Assembly: GCF_016862995.1 (NCBI RefSeq)
Contig: NZ_BOOA01000005.1
Span: forward strand, 1 to 64,000
Reading direction: 5' to 3'
From: Acrocarpospora phusangensis
Lineage (GTDB): Bacteria > Actinomycetota > Actinomycetes > Streptosporangiales > Streptosporangiaceae
DNA: 64,000 nt
Shown here: positions 42,004 through 52,107 of the stretch, one piece after another
Layout of the letters: each line of letters begins with the position of its first letter
How positions within the stretch are numbered: the stretch's first letter is position 1
Made by a program: the position numbers and the translations under genes
The notes under the pieces: generated by a model
Told to the model about the DNA's origin: nothing
Database searches by the model: none
What the model saw: only the letters and a program-made list of their open reading frames with translations

Positions 42004-45000
42004 TCAGAGCTGCAGCCGGGCGATCAGCGCCTGGGCGTCTCTGTCCAGGGCCGCGCGAACTTCCGCACTCTTGACGTTGTCCCGCTTGTACAGATCCTCG
42101 ATGAAGCGCACCAGCTCGTCCCTGGCCGCTCTCGGCTTGTTCAGGCTCAAGCTGTACTGGGCGTCCTCAAGGTGACGCACCAGCTTCTTGGCGCCGTTCA
42201 CGGTGATCACTCCGCTGTCCCTGAAGGCATTGACCAGCGTGGTGAGGTCCGCGTACGACGTGGTGGTGCTGAACGCCACCGACTGGGTGGTCGTCCTGCC
42301 CGCCTTGTCCTTGGCCGTGGCCGTGAGCGTGTGCGCGCCGAGCGGGAGCTTCCACAGCGGCACCGCCTCGCCGGAGGTGACGGGCTGGCCGTCGATGGCG
42401 AGCGTGACCGTGTCCACGCCCGACGTCGCGTCGGTCGCCGTCGCCACCGGGGTGATGGAGCCGGAGTTGCCGTATTCGGTCTCGGCCACCCCGCTGACCG
42501 TCAGGACCGGGTTGGTCTTGTCGATCTTCACGGTGAGGGTGCCGACCGGCGAGACGTTGCCCGCGGTGTCGGTGGCCCGGTAGCTGACCGTGTGGGTGCC
42601 CTCCGTGTTGAGCGTCACCGGGTTGTTGGCGTTCAACCAGGTGGTGCCGCCGTTGAGGGAGTACTGACGGCTGGCGACCGCGCCGTTGTCGGTCGCGTTC
42701 ACCGTCACGGTGACGTTGTCGGTGAACCAGCCGTTGGCGCCGGTCGGCGCCGCCGGGTTGGTGGTGGCGGTCACGGTGGGCGGCGTCTTGTCGCCCACCC
42801 CGTCACCGGAGAAGGTGAAGGAGTCCACCTCGACGCCGCCGCTGGAGGTGACGAACAGCTTGCCGCTGCCCGTCGGGGCGCCGGCCAGCGAGGTGTCGAC
42901 CGTCTGCCAGCCCGATCCGGCGGGGATCGCGACGGTGGCGAACGGCTCCGCGGTGGCCGAGTTCCAGCGCAGCGAGAGCGTGCCCGCGCCGGAGGCCCTG
43001 GTCTGGACCGAGTTCACGCCGATGAAGTTGACCGGGTCGTACACGATCGAGTCGCCCGGGTCGAACGAGGTGATCTTGCCCCGGCCGGAGGCGTTGTCGT
43101 CGTCGGTGTCGGTCACGCCGTTGAGCTGGTCGGCGTGCTCGGCCTGCTGGAGCTTGGGGTTGAGGATGAGGCTGGCCTCGCCCAGGGCGGGCGGGATGCC
43201 GTTGGCGCCGTTGTCGCGGTACTGCACCACGACGACGCCGAAGATGTTCTCGGTCTCGCCGTGCTCGGGCGCGTTGGCCGGGGTCGGCCAGGTGCCCGCG
43301 CAGCCGCTGCCCAGCGTCTCCGGGTGGGCGTGGGTGTCGTGCCCGAGCCCGAAGGTCCACTGCACCCGCGAGCAGACCGGCGAGTTGCCGTCCTCCGCGT
43401 CCGTGACCGTGATCTGGTACGGGATCGCGTTGCCCCAGTCGAAGAACGCGCCGTTCGGCGGCGTCGTCACGGTCACCACGGGCGCGGTGTTGCCCACGGT
43501 GATCTCGATCGAGGTCAGGCCGGTACGGCCGCCGGCGTCGGTGACCCGGAGACGCGCGATGTACTGGCCCTGCGCGGCGTAGGTGTGGCTGGTGGTCACG
43601 CCGCTCGCGTCGAAGTCGCCGTCACCGTCGACGTCCCAGTCGTAGGTGAGGGCGCCCGGCTCGGCGTCCGTCGACGCGGAACCGTCGAACTGCACGGTCA
43701 GCGGCGGCGCGCTGGCCGACGCCTTGTCGACTGTGATCTTCGCCTGCGGCGACTTGTTGTCGGGCGCGTAGTCGATCCGGTAGAGACCGGCGTCGGGGTT
43801 GGCGCGGAAGAAGCCGTCGCCGTAGTCGAGCACGTACAGCGAGCCGTCCGGGCCGAACTCGATGTCCATCGGGCTGTCGGTGAACGGCATGGCCGCGGTG
43901 CGCAGCGCGCTGTTGGGCAGGAAGTGCTCGATCGCGGTGACCGGCCCGTCCGCCCCGGTGAACGTGAAGGCCGCCAGGTAGTCCTGCGAGAACTCGGCGA
44001 AGAACGCCTTGCCGTCCCAGTACTGGGGGAACTTCGACGTCGAGGGGTTGGCCGCGTCGTAGTGGTAGATCGGGCCGCCCATCGGACCCTGGCCGGTCTG
44101 CGGGTCGAAGTTCACCAGACCCGCCCACTCCGCGGGCTGGTGGGTGGCGTTGTCGCCGTAGTACAGGTCGGCGGGTACCGCCGGGGGCAGCTGCGCGATG
44201 CCGGTGTTGTACCGGGAGGTGTTCGCCGGTCCCGCCGCGCAGTCGAACCACTCACGCGGCTGGTTGGTGGCGAAGTCCCAGTTGTTGTAGTTGAAGTTGT
44301 CGCCCGTGCAGTACGGCCAGCCGCTGTTCATGGGCTTGGTGAGCGGGGTGATGTTCCACTCGACGTAGCCCATCGGCCCGCGGGTGGCGCTCGGCGCGCC
44401 GGCGTCGGGACCGTAGTCGGCCCACGAGAGGGTGCCGGTCTCGGCGTCCACGTCCATCCGGAACGGGTTGCGCACGCCGGTCACGAAGACCTCGGGCCGG
44501 GTCTTCTCCGTGCCCGGCGCCCACAGGTTGCCAGCCGGGATGGTGTACGACCCGTCCGCCTGCACCTTGATCCGGAGGATCTTGCCGCGCAGGTCGTTGC
44601 TGTTGCCCGCGCCGCGGCGGTCGTCGAACCCGGGGTTCATGCCGGGCGCGTCGTTGTTGGGCGCGAAGCCGTTCGCGCCCGGCGTGCTGGCGGGCGTGTT
44701 GTCGCCGGTGGCGAGGTAGAGGTTGCCGTCGGCGTCCCAGTCCAGGTCGCCGGCGACGTGGCAGCACTGGCCGCGCTGGACCTCGACCTTGATGATGACC
44801 TGCTCGGTGGACAGGTCGATCGCGTCACCGGTCCACTTGAAGCGGGAGAGCTGGTTGTAGCCCTTCCACTGGTCCCAGTAGCTGTCGGTCTGACCGGCCG
44901 GGAGCGAGTTGGGCGCCGAGCCGGTCGGGGTGGTCGCCGGGTACGGCGCGGTCATCGTCCGCGGCGCGTAGTACAGGTAGACCCACTTGTTCTCGGCGAA

Positions 45001-45318
45001 GTCCGGGTCGATCGCGACCGTCTGCAGGCCGTCCTCGGAGTTGGCGTAGACGGGGATGGTGTTGATGACCTTGGTGACGCCGGTGGCGGGATCGGTCAGG
45101 CGGATGTCGCCGTTCCGGGCCGTGTGCAGGACCCGGCGGTCCGGCAGCACGGCCAGGTCGATCGGCTCGCCGACGTTCTTGGTGAGGGTGATCTTCTCGT
45201 AGTTCGACCAGGTGGTCGCGGGCTCCGCGGCGGCGGCCGGCGCCGGCACCGCGAGCAGGCTCAACGGCAGCGCCAGAGTCGTCACCAGGACGCCCAGCGC
45301 CTTTCGGGTACGCTGCAT
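42004..45318 (-). CDS. Large secreted multidomain sugar dehydrogenase (GSDH-PKD-CBM-Ig-FIMAH)
   Basis: A 1,104-residue exported protein. The signal peptide MQRTRKALGVLVTTLALPLS ends near AAAA-EP. Residues about 45-500 are a glucose/sorbosone-dehydrogenase beta-propeller (DGLQTVAIDPDF, QCCHVAGDLDWDADGNLYLA, VTGVRNPFRMDVDAETGTL, FGPDGSLYVLDYGDGF). About 517-608 is a PKD domain (YDWDVDGDGDFD). About 720-840 is a CBM6-like carbohydrate-binding module. About 845-1010 are Ig-like repeats (DKTPPTVTATT). Residues 1022-1104 are a FIMAH domain (YADLTTLVNAFRDSGVI). ATG 45318 has AGGAGAAG upstream. It probably oxidises or binds extracellular polysaccharide-derived sugars. It follows the Tat-exported epimerase-like gene by 108 bp. 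Confidence 0.9.
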   Translation of the reverse strand: MQRTRKALGVLVTTLALPLSLLAVPAPAAAAEPATTWSNYEKITLTKNVGEPIDLAVLPDRRVLHTARNGDIRLTDPATGVTKVINTIPVYANSEDGLQTVAIDPDFAENKWVYLYYAPRTMTAPYPATTPTGSAPNSLPAGQTDSYWDQWKGYNQLSRFKWTGDAIDLSTEQVIIKVEVQRGQCCHVAGDLDWDADGNLYLATGDNTPASTPGANGFAPNNDAPGMNPGFDDRRGAGNSNDLRGKILRIKVQADGSYTIPAGNLWAPGTEKTRPEVFVTGVRNPFRMDVDAETGTLSWADYGPDAGAPSATRGPMGYVEWNITPLTKPMNSGWPYCTGDNFNYNNWDFATNQPREWFDCAAGPANTSRYNTGIAQLPPAVPADLYYGDNATHQPAEWAGLVNFDPQTGQGPMGGPIYHYDAANPSTSKFPQYWDGKAFFAEFSQDYLAAFTFTGADGPVTAIEHFLPNSALRTAAMPFTDSPMDIEFGPDGSLYVLDYGDGFFRANPDAGLYRIDYAPDNKSPQAKITVDKASASAPPLTVQFDGSASTDAEPGALTYDWDVDGDGDFDASGVTTSHTYAAQGQYIARLRVTDAGGRTGLTSIEITVGNTAPVVTVTTPPNGAFFDWGNAIPYQITVTDAEDGNSPVCSRVQWTFGLGHDTHAHPETLGSGCAGTWPTPANAPEHGETENIFGVVVVQYRDNGANGIPPALGEASLILNPKLQQAEHADQLNGVTDTDDDNASGRGKITSFDPGDSIVYDPVNFIGVNSVQTRASGAGTLSLRWNSATAEPFATVAIPAGSGWQTVDTSLAGAPTGSGKLFVTSSGGVEVDSFTFSGDGVGDKTPPTVTATTNPAAPTGANGWFTDNVTVTVNATDNGAVASRQYSLNGGTTWLNANNPVTLNTEGTHTVSYRATDTAGNVSPVGTLTVKIDKTNPVLTVSGVAETEYGNSGSITPVATATDATSGVDTVTLAIDGQPVTSGEAVPLWKLPLGAHTLTATAKDKAGRTTTQSVAFSTTTSYADLTTLVNAFRDSGVITVNGAKKLVRHLEDAQYSLSLNKPRAARDELVRFIEDLYKRDNVKSAEVRAALDRDAQALIARLQL

Positions 45319-45426
45319 GAAGGTACTTCTCCTAGGGCGAGGAGTATCAGGACCGGACCGCCACGCCCGCCGGGGCAACGGCGGAAGCGCATGGCGGTCC
45401 GGCATCAGTCGTGACCGGCTACGCGG

Positions 45427-46578
45427 TTACTCGTAGTAGCGGTCTTCCTTGAGAGCGGCCCAGTTCTCGTAGCTCAGGCGCGCGAAGTCCAGGGACTGGC
45501 TCGGAACGGCGCCCGAGGGAGCATTGTCCTGCTCGTACATCGGGTGGTGCTTGTCCCGGATCTTGACCCGGTTGAAGAACTCCTTGTAGCCGATGTCACC
45601 CGTGCCGAACGGCACCATGTCGTACCCGTTGGAGTTGGCCGGGTTGAGCTTGCCGTCCTTGATGTGGAAGAGCGGGTAGCGCTTCTGGTTGTCGCGGACG
45701 AGGGAGAACGGGTCGAAGATGTCGGTCTGGACCGATCCGTCCGCCGCGGTGAAGAGGGTGTGCCTGTACTGCGCGACGTGCGCCCAGTACAGGTCCATCT
45801 CCAGGAAGATGAGGTGCTTGTCGGTCTCGTTGAGGAAGTACTCCAGCTTCCGGATGCCGGAGGAGCGGGTCGGCCGGCCCAGCCCGTCCAGCGGGCCGCT
45901 GTCCAGCAGGAAGTTGTAGGCGGCGTCGTGGTTGTGCGTGTACAGCTTGAGCCCGGCCGCCTGGGCCAGCTGGCCGAGGGTGTGCCACTTCTCGATCGCG
46001 ACGTCCCAGTCGGCCTTGAAGTTGCTGTTGGTCGGGTCGTTGCCGGTCCCGACGTGCTGCATGCCGATGATGTTGGCGATCTCCAGGGTCCGCTGGAAGC
46101 GGTCCAGGTCGGCTTGGCTGAGCGGCCACGAGCCCGGGATGAAGCCGTGGTTGCCCTGCGCCTTCAGGCCGTACTCGTCCAGCCAGGACCGGAGTAACGT
46201 GGCGCCCTGGACGGTTTCCAGGTTGGCGCCGCCCTCGGAGTTGGCGTTCTGGGTGTAGCCGGCGAACTCGACCTGGGCGTACCCGATGGCGGAGAGCGCC
46301 TCGAACACCCGGCGGAAGCCGGACGGGAGCGGGCTGGTCAGCGGGTTGCGGCTGATGGCGTCACGGACGGTGTAGAGGATGATGCCCCGCTGGGACGCGG
46401 GCACCAGGGCGTGCCGCTCGTCACGTACGGGAGCGGGTTCGTCGGCCTGAGCAGCGCCGGGGAGGGCGAGCGGAATGGCGGCCGCGGCGGCCATTCCGGT
46501 GGTGGCGGCCATGAATTGCCGTCGGTTGAGACCGAGGCTACGGCGGAGCGAGTCTTCTCGGGCATGCGTGTCGCTCAC
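45427..46578 (-). CDS. Tat-exported sugar phosphate isomerase/epimerase-like protein
   Basis: A 383-residue TIM-barrel protein with a twin-arginine signal. LNRRQFMAATTGMAAAAAIP precedes an AxA cleavage site near AQA-DEP, so it is exported folded. The barrel shows ISAIGYAQVEFAGY-type strands, THNHDAAYNF, LEMDLYWAHVAQ and PLFHIKDGKLN, with acidic and His residues consistent with a divalent-metal site. GTG 46578 has GGGAG seven bases upstream. It is the first gene of the operon with the large secreted dehydrogenase. Export of an epimerase-type barrel suggests a substrate processed outside the cell. Confidence 0.9.
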   Translation of the reverse strand: MSDTHAREDSLRRSLGLNRRQFMAATTGMAAAAAIPLALPGAAQADEPAPVRDERHALVPASQRGIILYTVRDAISRNPLTSPLPSGFRRVFEALSAIGYAQVEFAGYTQNANSEGGANLETVQGATLLRSWLDEYGLKAQGNHGFIPGSWPLSQADLDRFQRTLEIANIIGMQHVGTGNDPTNSNFKADWDVAIEKWHTLGQLAQAAGLKLYTHNHDAAYNFLLDSGPLDGLGRPTRSSGIRKLEYFLNETDKHLIFLEMDLYWAHVAQYRHTLFTAADGSVQTDIFDPFSLVRDNQKRYPLFHIKDGKLNPANSNGYDMVPFGTGDIGYKEFFNRVKIRDKHHPMYEQDNAPSGAVPSQSLDFARLSYENWAALKEDRYYE

Positions 46579-47118
46579 GCTTACTCCCTTTCCATCGAGG
46601 GACGCGTGCGCCGATCACGTCACTGTGATTCGTGTCAAGCCCGCGAGCATGCCACCGCTGTTGAGCCGAGCGATCACATTGTTACTACGCGATCAGAACG
46701 GGGTCAATGGGTCTGTCACAATGCTTGATCGGCACACAGGGAAAGATTCATGTCACTTTGGGTTACATGTGCAGTACAACGTCACATGAGACCAATTCTG
46801 ATCACAAATCGGCAGACTTCTGTTGACAAAAATCAAAAGTTCTACCTATTGTCACGAAATGTGTAGGACATGTGCGGTTACGCCTACAAAACATCCGATG
46901 TATCCGCGTTGAAGGAACGCGACTCGCGGGCCTGAAACAGCAAATGACCACGTCCCCTACCTTCTGGAAGATTCGGTTCGGTCTCTTCCGCCGTCGCGCC
47001 GAGACGGCGGGCTCCAGGGAATGCCACCCCGGCCCGGATCGTCCAGAAGACCTGGCTCTGTTCCTCGCGCGCCCGGGCGCGGCGGGTCACTCCGCCGCGC
47101 CCGGACACGCAACCCTCG
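46579..47118. other. 540-bp intergenic region, AT-rich, with several TCAC/GTGA half-sites
   Basis: Much of this gap is unusually AT-rich for the window. Between about 46620 and 46865 the motif GTCAC or its complement recurs many times, often next to TG or CA. The left part must hold the leftward promoter of the Tat-exported epimerase gene. On the plus strand a near-consensus promoter begins in TTGACAAAAATC, with TATTGT 18 bp after the TTGACA. No convincing gene lies downstream; a 70-codon frame at 46944-47156 is possible but has no recognisable family. Confidence 0.6.
46823..46852 (+). promoter_or_regulatory. Near-consensus sigma-70-type promoter with no assigned gene
   Basis: TTGACA followed by 18 bp and TATTGT, lying in the AT-rich part of the 46579-47118 gap and pointing right. 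The downstream transcript could encode a 70-residue peptide (46944-47156), or run as an RNA antisense to the 3' end of the UvrA-like gene. Confidence 0.5.
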
Positions 47119-49503
<2,385 letters not shown>

Positions 49504-49723
49504 CCTGTCTCCATCTGTCGGGCGGGCCGCCTGGGCGGTCTCCGTCTGCGGCGCGTCGCTCGATTCAACCAGCTTCGAGCAGCTAGTGCGTTCGAATAGA
49601 TCTCTGCGGGTCAGGCTAGCCACGGGCACGCGCCCCCGCTTCTCGATTCCTGACCGATCCTGCCTTTTCCCTGTTTCCGCAGGTGAACGGCCTGCCCATC
49701 GGGCGGGGTGGTAGCGTCGGGGC

Positions 49724-50167
49724 ATGACGCCCGAAGAGCTCGCCAACCTCGCGCACCTGCGCCGGGCCCGGGACCTGATCGACCGGGAATACGCGCAGCC
49801 GCTCGACGTGCCGACGATGGCCCGCCACGCGCTCATGTCGCCCGCCCACTTCTCCCGGCGCTTCCGGGCGGCGTACGGCGAGACGCCGTACAGCTATCTC
49901 ATGACGCGCCGGATCGAGCGGGCGATGGCGCTGCTGCGCGGGGGCATGAGCGTGACCGACGCCTGCATGGAGGTCGGCTGTACCTCGCTGGGCTCGTTCA
50001 GCTCGCGGTTCACCGAGATCGTGGGGGAGACGCCGAGCGCGTACCGCGGCCGGGAGCACCCCGCCGAGACCGCCATGCCCGCGTGTGTGGCGAAGGTCAC
50101 CACGCGCCCGGCCAGGAACAATCCGGCGAGCAGGATTCGAGAAGCGGGCTCCGTGACCGCCGCCTAA
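49724..50167 (+). CDS. AraC family transcriptional regulator (short)
   Basis: A 147-residue regulator consisting mainly of the AraC DNA-binding domain. LRRARDLIDREYAQPLDVP begins helix 1. MARHALMSPAHFSRRFRAAY is the first helix-turn-helix, and DACMEVGCTSLGSFSSRFTEIVGETPSAYR the second with its family signature. There is no N-terminal sensor domain, so it is shorter than most AraC proteins. It is divergent from the UvrA-like gene across 220 bp. It is followed 10 bp later by a VOC gene, a pairing repeated across actinomycetes in which the regulator controls the VOC protein. Confidence 0.92.
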   Translation: MTPEELANLAHLRRARDLIDREYAQPLDVPTMARHALMSPAHFSRRFRAAYGETPYSYLMTRRIERAMALLRGGMSVTDACMEVGCTSLGSFSSRFTEIVGETPSAYRGREHPAETAMPACVAKVTTRPARNNPASRIREAGSVTAA

Positions 50168-50177
50168 CGTTGGCGGC

Positions 50178-50585
50178 ATGACGATCGCACTCCGATACAG
50201 CCACATCACCGTCAACGACGTGGACGAATCGCTCGCCTTCTATCGCGACGCCCTCGGCCTCGAAGCCCGCAACGACGTCAGTTCCGGCGGGTTCCGCTGG
50301 GTCACGCTCGGCAGCCCGGCCCAGCCGGACCTCGAGATCGTGCTCTCGGAGCCGCACGCCGGCCGTTCCGAGGCCGACGGCGACGCCCTCCAGGAACTGC
50401 TCACCAAGGGCGTGCTCTCGAACATCGTCTTCAGCACCGACGACGTCGACGCCACCTTCGAGCAGGTCCGCGCCTCCGGCGCCGAGGTGCTCCAGGAGCC
50501 CATCGACCAGCCGTGGGGCCCGCGCGACTGCGCGTTCCGCGACCCCTCGGGCAACATGGTCCGCATCCAGGGCGCCAAGTCGTAA
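50178..50585 (+). CDS. VOC family (glyoxalase/bleomycin-resistance-type) protein
   Basis: A 135-residue single VOC unit. It begins MTIALRYSHITVNDVDESLA, continues FYRDALGLEARNDV, and ends FRDPSGNMVRIQGAKS, the normal glyoxalase/bleomycin-resistance arrangement. The first-metal His is in YSHITV; the C-terminal position that is Glu in glyoxalase I here reads VRIQG, so Gln replaces it. It is co-transcribed with the AraC gene. It could bind or modify a small electrophile or drug. No reaction is assignable. Confidence 0.92.
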   Translation: MTIALRYSHITVNDVDESLAFYRDALGLEARNDVSSGGFRWVTLGSPAQPDLEIVLSEPHAGRSEADGDALQELLTKGVLSNIVFSTDDVDATFEQVRASGAEVLQEPIDQPWGPRDCAFRDPSGNMVRIQGAKS

Positions 50586-50645
50586 CAGGTAGGACCTGGC
50601 CGGCGTCCCGCGCCGGGACCCGTGATCGCTGTGGAATCGGCGCTG

Positions 50646-50674
50646 TTGACCGGGTCGCGGCGCGGGCATAGCGT
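50646..50674 (+). promoter_or_regulatory. Promoter for a probable leaderless leader-peptide transcript
   Basis: TTGACC at 50646-50651, a 17-bp spacer, and TAGCGT at 50669-50674. The expected transcription start about 7 bp downstream falls at or next to the ATG of the leader at 50682, so the message would be leaderless. Confidence 0.6.
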
Positions 50675-50681
50675 CCCGGGT

Positions 50682-50726
50682 ATGCGCCTCAGCAGGGTAT
50701 TCGTGCGAAAGCGCCACCGATTCTGA
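50682..50726 (+). CDS. 14-residue basic leader peptide coupled to the downstream gene
   Basis: A short frame reads MRLSRVFVRKRHRF and stops at 50724-50726 in a TGATG overlap with the ATG of the 409-residue protein. It has no Shine-Dalgarno, and the -10 element ends 7 bp before the ATG, which fits leaderless initiation. The downstream gene also lacks its own ribosome-binding site, so its translation would depend on ribosomes finishing this peptide. Six of 14 residues are Arg or Lys. Whether the peptide itself has a function is unknown. Confidence 0.5.
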   Translation: MRLSRVFVRKRHRF

Positions 50727-51955
50727 TGTTCAAGGGGCGCGGGAAGACCCGAACGACGAATAAGAACAAGACGGATTCCGAAGAGCGGCGTTCTTCGCGT
50801 GCGTCTTCGGCCGGCAGGCCCAGGCGTCTGGAGAAGAAGAAGCGCACGAGCGGGACGTTTGAGTCGGCGGCCACGGCGGAGCGCACGGAGCTCGGCTCGG
50901 GCGGGGGGACCGGCCGGCAGCCGGGCTCCGGCAGGCGGACCGGCGTCACCACGAGGGTCGCGGGGGAGGGCAGGGCGCCCGCCGCGCGTACCCCACGGCA
51001 GGCGATGGCGCTGTTCAAGGGGTCCACGCGGGTGGCCCAGGGGGCGCGCCGCAAGGACCCGGTCGCTCAGGCGTTCGAGCATGTCCTCGGCAGCCAGGTC
51101 TTCGACGGGCTGCTTCGGGACATCGCCGCGCAGGCGAATCCGTCCGACGAGGTGAACACCGTCGTCCGGGCCGAGATGGACGAACCGGAGCTCACGTTCG
51201 GGCGCGTCACGGAGCTCGGCGCGGTGCAGGATGCGGTCGAGGCCGGCATCCCCCTCGTGGTGCTCGACCGGACCGACGACGCCGAGGCGCTGACCAGCCA
51301 CGACCCGGTGCTGAACATCGTCGTCGTCGGCCAGGTGAAAGAGGGCGAACCCGGCTATGACCCGGCGACGAGGCACTACTGGGGCTGCTTCTACAACCTG
51401 CTGTACGAGCTGTGCAACGCCTCGCAGGCCGCCAGGAGCCGAGCCGTCTTCGACGAGGCGGAGGGGGGCAGGCTCGACTGCGTCAGTTTCGCTCTCGCGA
51501 TGGAGTCGATAGAAGACGACACGGACGTGATGTTCGACAGGTTATGGACGGAGATGTCCAAGGACCCTCCCTGGGTGTGGACGGACGGTGTTCTGCGACG
51601 TGAGACTCCTCCCGACGATCTGCTCATCACCCAGGGCTCCGTGGTCGAGGGCCGGTCTCCCCGCGAGGCCAGATGGCACACCCAGGTCAACAGCGGGCAC
51701 GTCGCCGCCTACGTCCGCATGTGGGGCGGCGGCTACGCGAGCGCGTACAGCAGTAACAACGCGCAGGAGTGGGACACGTTCCGGAAGGTCCTCGCCCAGA
51801 AGGGGGAACTGGACGAAGGGTCCGTCGTCGACGCCGTCCGAAGGCTGACCGGAGCAGACGTCACCAGCGCCCAGATCAAGGATGTCGTGACGACCTGCGT
51901 CGCCGTGTGGAAGGACGCGGCGAAGCCCGGCAGATCACGACGAGGCCGGGCATAG
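50726..51955 (+). CDS. Unrecognised 409-residue protein with basic low-complexity N-terminus
   Basis: I do not recognise this family. Residues 1-110 are rich in Arg, Lys, Ser, Thr and Gly (KGRGKTRTTNKNKTDSEERR) and look disordered or nucleic-acid-binding. Residues about 115-400 look globular, with conspicuous patches VFDGLLRDIAAQANPSDEVN, HYWGCFYNLLYELCNASQA, DPPWVWTDGVLRRETPPDD and VAAYVRMWGGGYASAYSSNN. There is no signal peptide or transmembrane segment. It begins at the TGATG overlap with the leader peptide. It is followed by a small membrane-protein frame and a serine hydrolase, possibly as one operon. Base composition is slightly less GC-biased than its neighbours. Confidence 0.7.
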   Translation: MFKGRGKTRTTNKNKTDSEERRSSRASSAGRPRRLEKKKRTSGTFESAATAERTELGSGGGTGRQPGSGRRTGVTTRVAGEGRAPAARTPRQAMALFKGSTRVAQGARRKDPVAQAFEHVLGSQVFDGLLRDIAAQANPSDEVNTVVRAEMDEPELTFGRVTELGAVQDAVEAGIPLVVLDRTDDAEALTSHDPVLNIVVVGQVKEGEPGYDPATRHYWGCFYNLLYELCNASQAARSRAVFDEAEGGRLDCVSFALAMESIEDDTDVMFDRLWTEMSKDPPWVWTDGVLRRETPPDDLLITQGSVVEGRSPREARWHTQVNSGHVAAYVRMWGGGYASAYSSNNAQEWDTFRKVLAQKGELDEGSVVDAVRRLTGADVTSAQIKDVVTTCVAVWKDAAKPGRSRRGRA

Positions 51956-52107
51956 CGCAACGTGCGGGGACACTCATTCTGATCTTTCTGGTCGATATCC
52001 TGCGGGCATTTCTCGACCGAGGACCCGTCACAGCTGATCTTCCCGGCGTCGTCCTGGGAGTGATCGTCCTCGGCATCGGCGCTCGACCCAGACGGGAGCA
52101 GAGATGA
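51904..52107 (+). CDS. Possible 67-codon small membrane protein
   Basis: A frame overlapping the end of the 409-residue gene encodes, after a polar start, the hydrophobic stretches GTLILIFLVDILRAFL and LPGVVLGVIVLGIGA, then a basic tail RPRREQR. Its TGA overlaps the ATG of the serine hydrolase as ATGA, the coupling usual in this genome, which supports it being real. The start (GTG 51904) is uncertain and lacks a Shine-Dalgarno; coupling to the upstream gene would explain that. No family recognised. Confidence 0.4.
   Translation, partial: RVEGRGEARQITTRPGIAQRAGTLILIFLVDILRAFLDRGPVTADLPGVVLGVIVLGIGARPRREQR

Noticed and set aside
41917-45414. A 1,165-codon plus-strand open frame opposite the secreted sugar dehydrogenase
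   Set aside because: Val/Gly/Arg-rich shadow of the real minus-strand gene, with no start context or family.
49616-50215. A 199-codon minus-strand frame opposite the AraC gene
   Set aside because: Shadow frame of the AraC regulator, whose helix-turn-helix motifs are clear on the plus strand.
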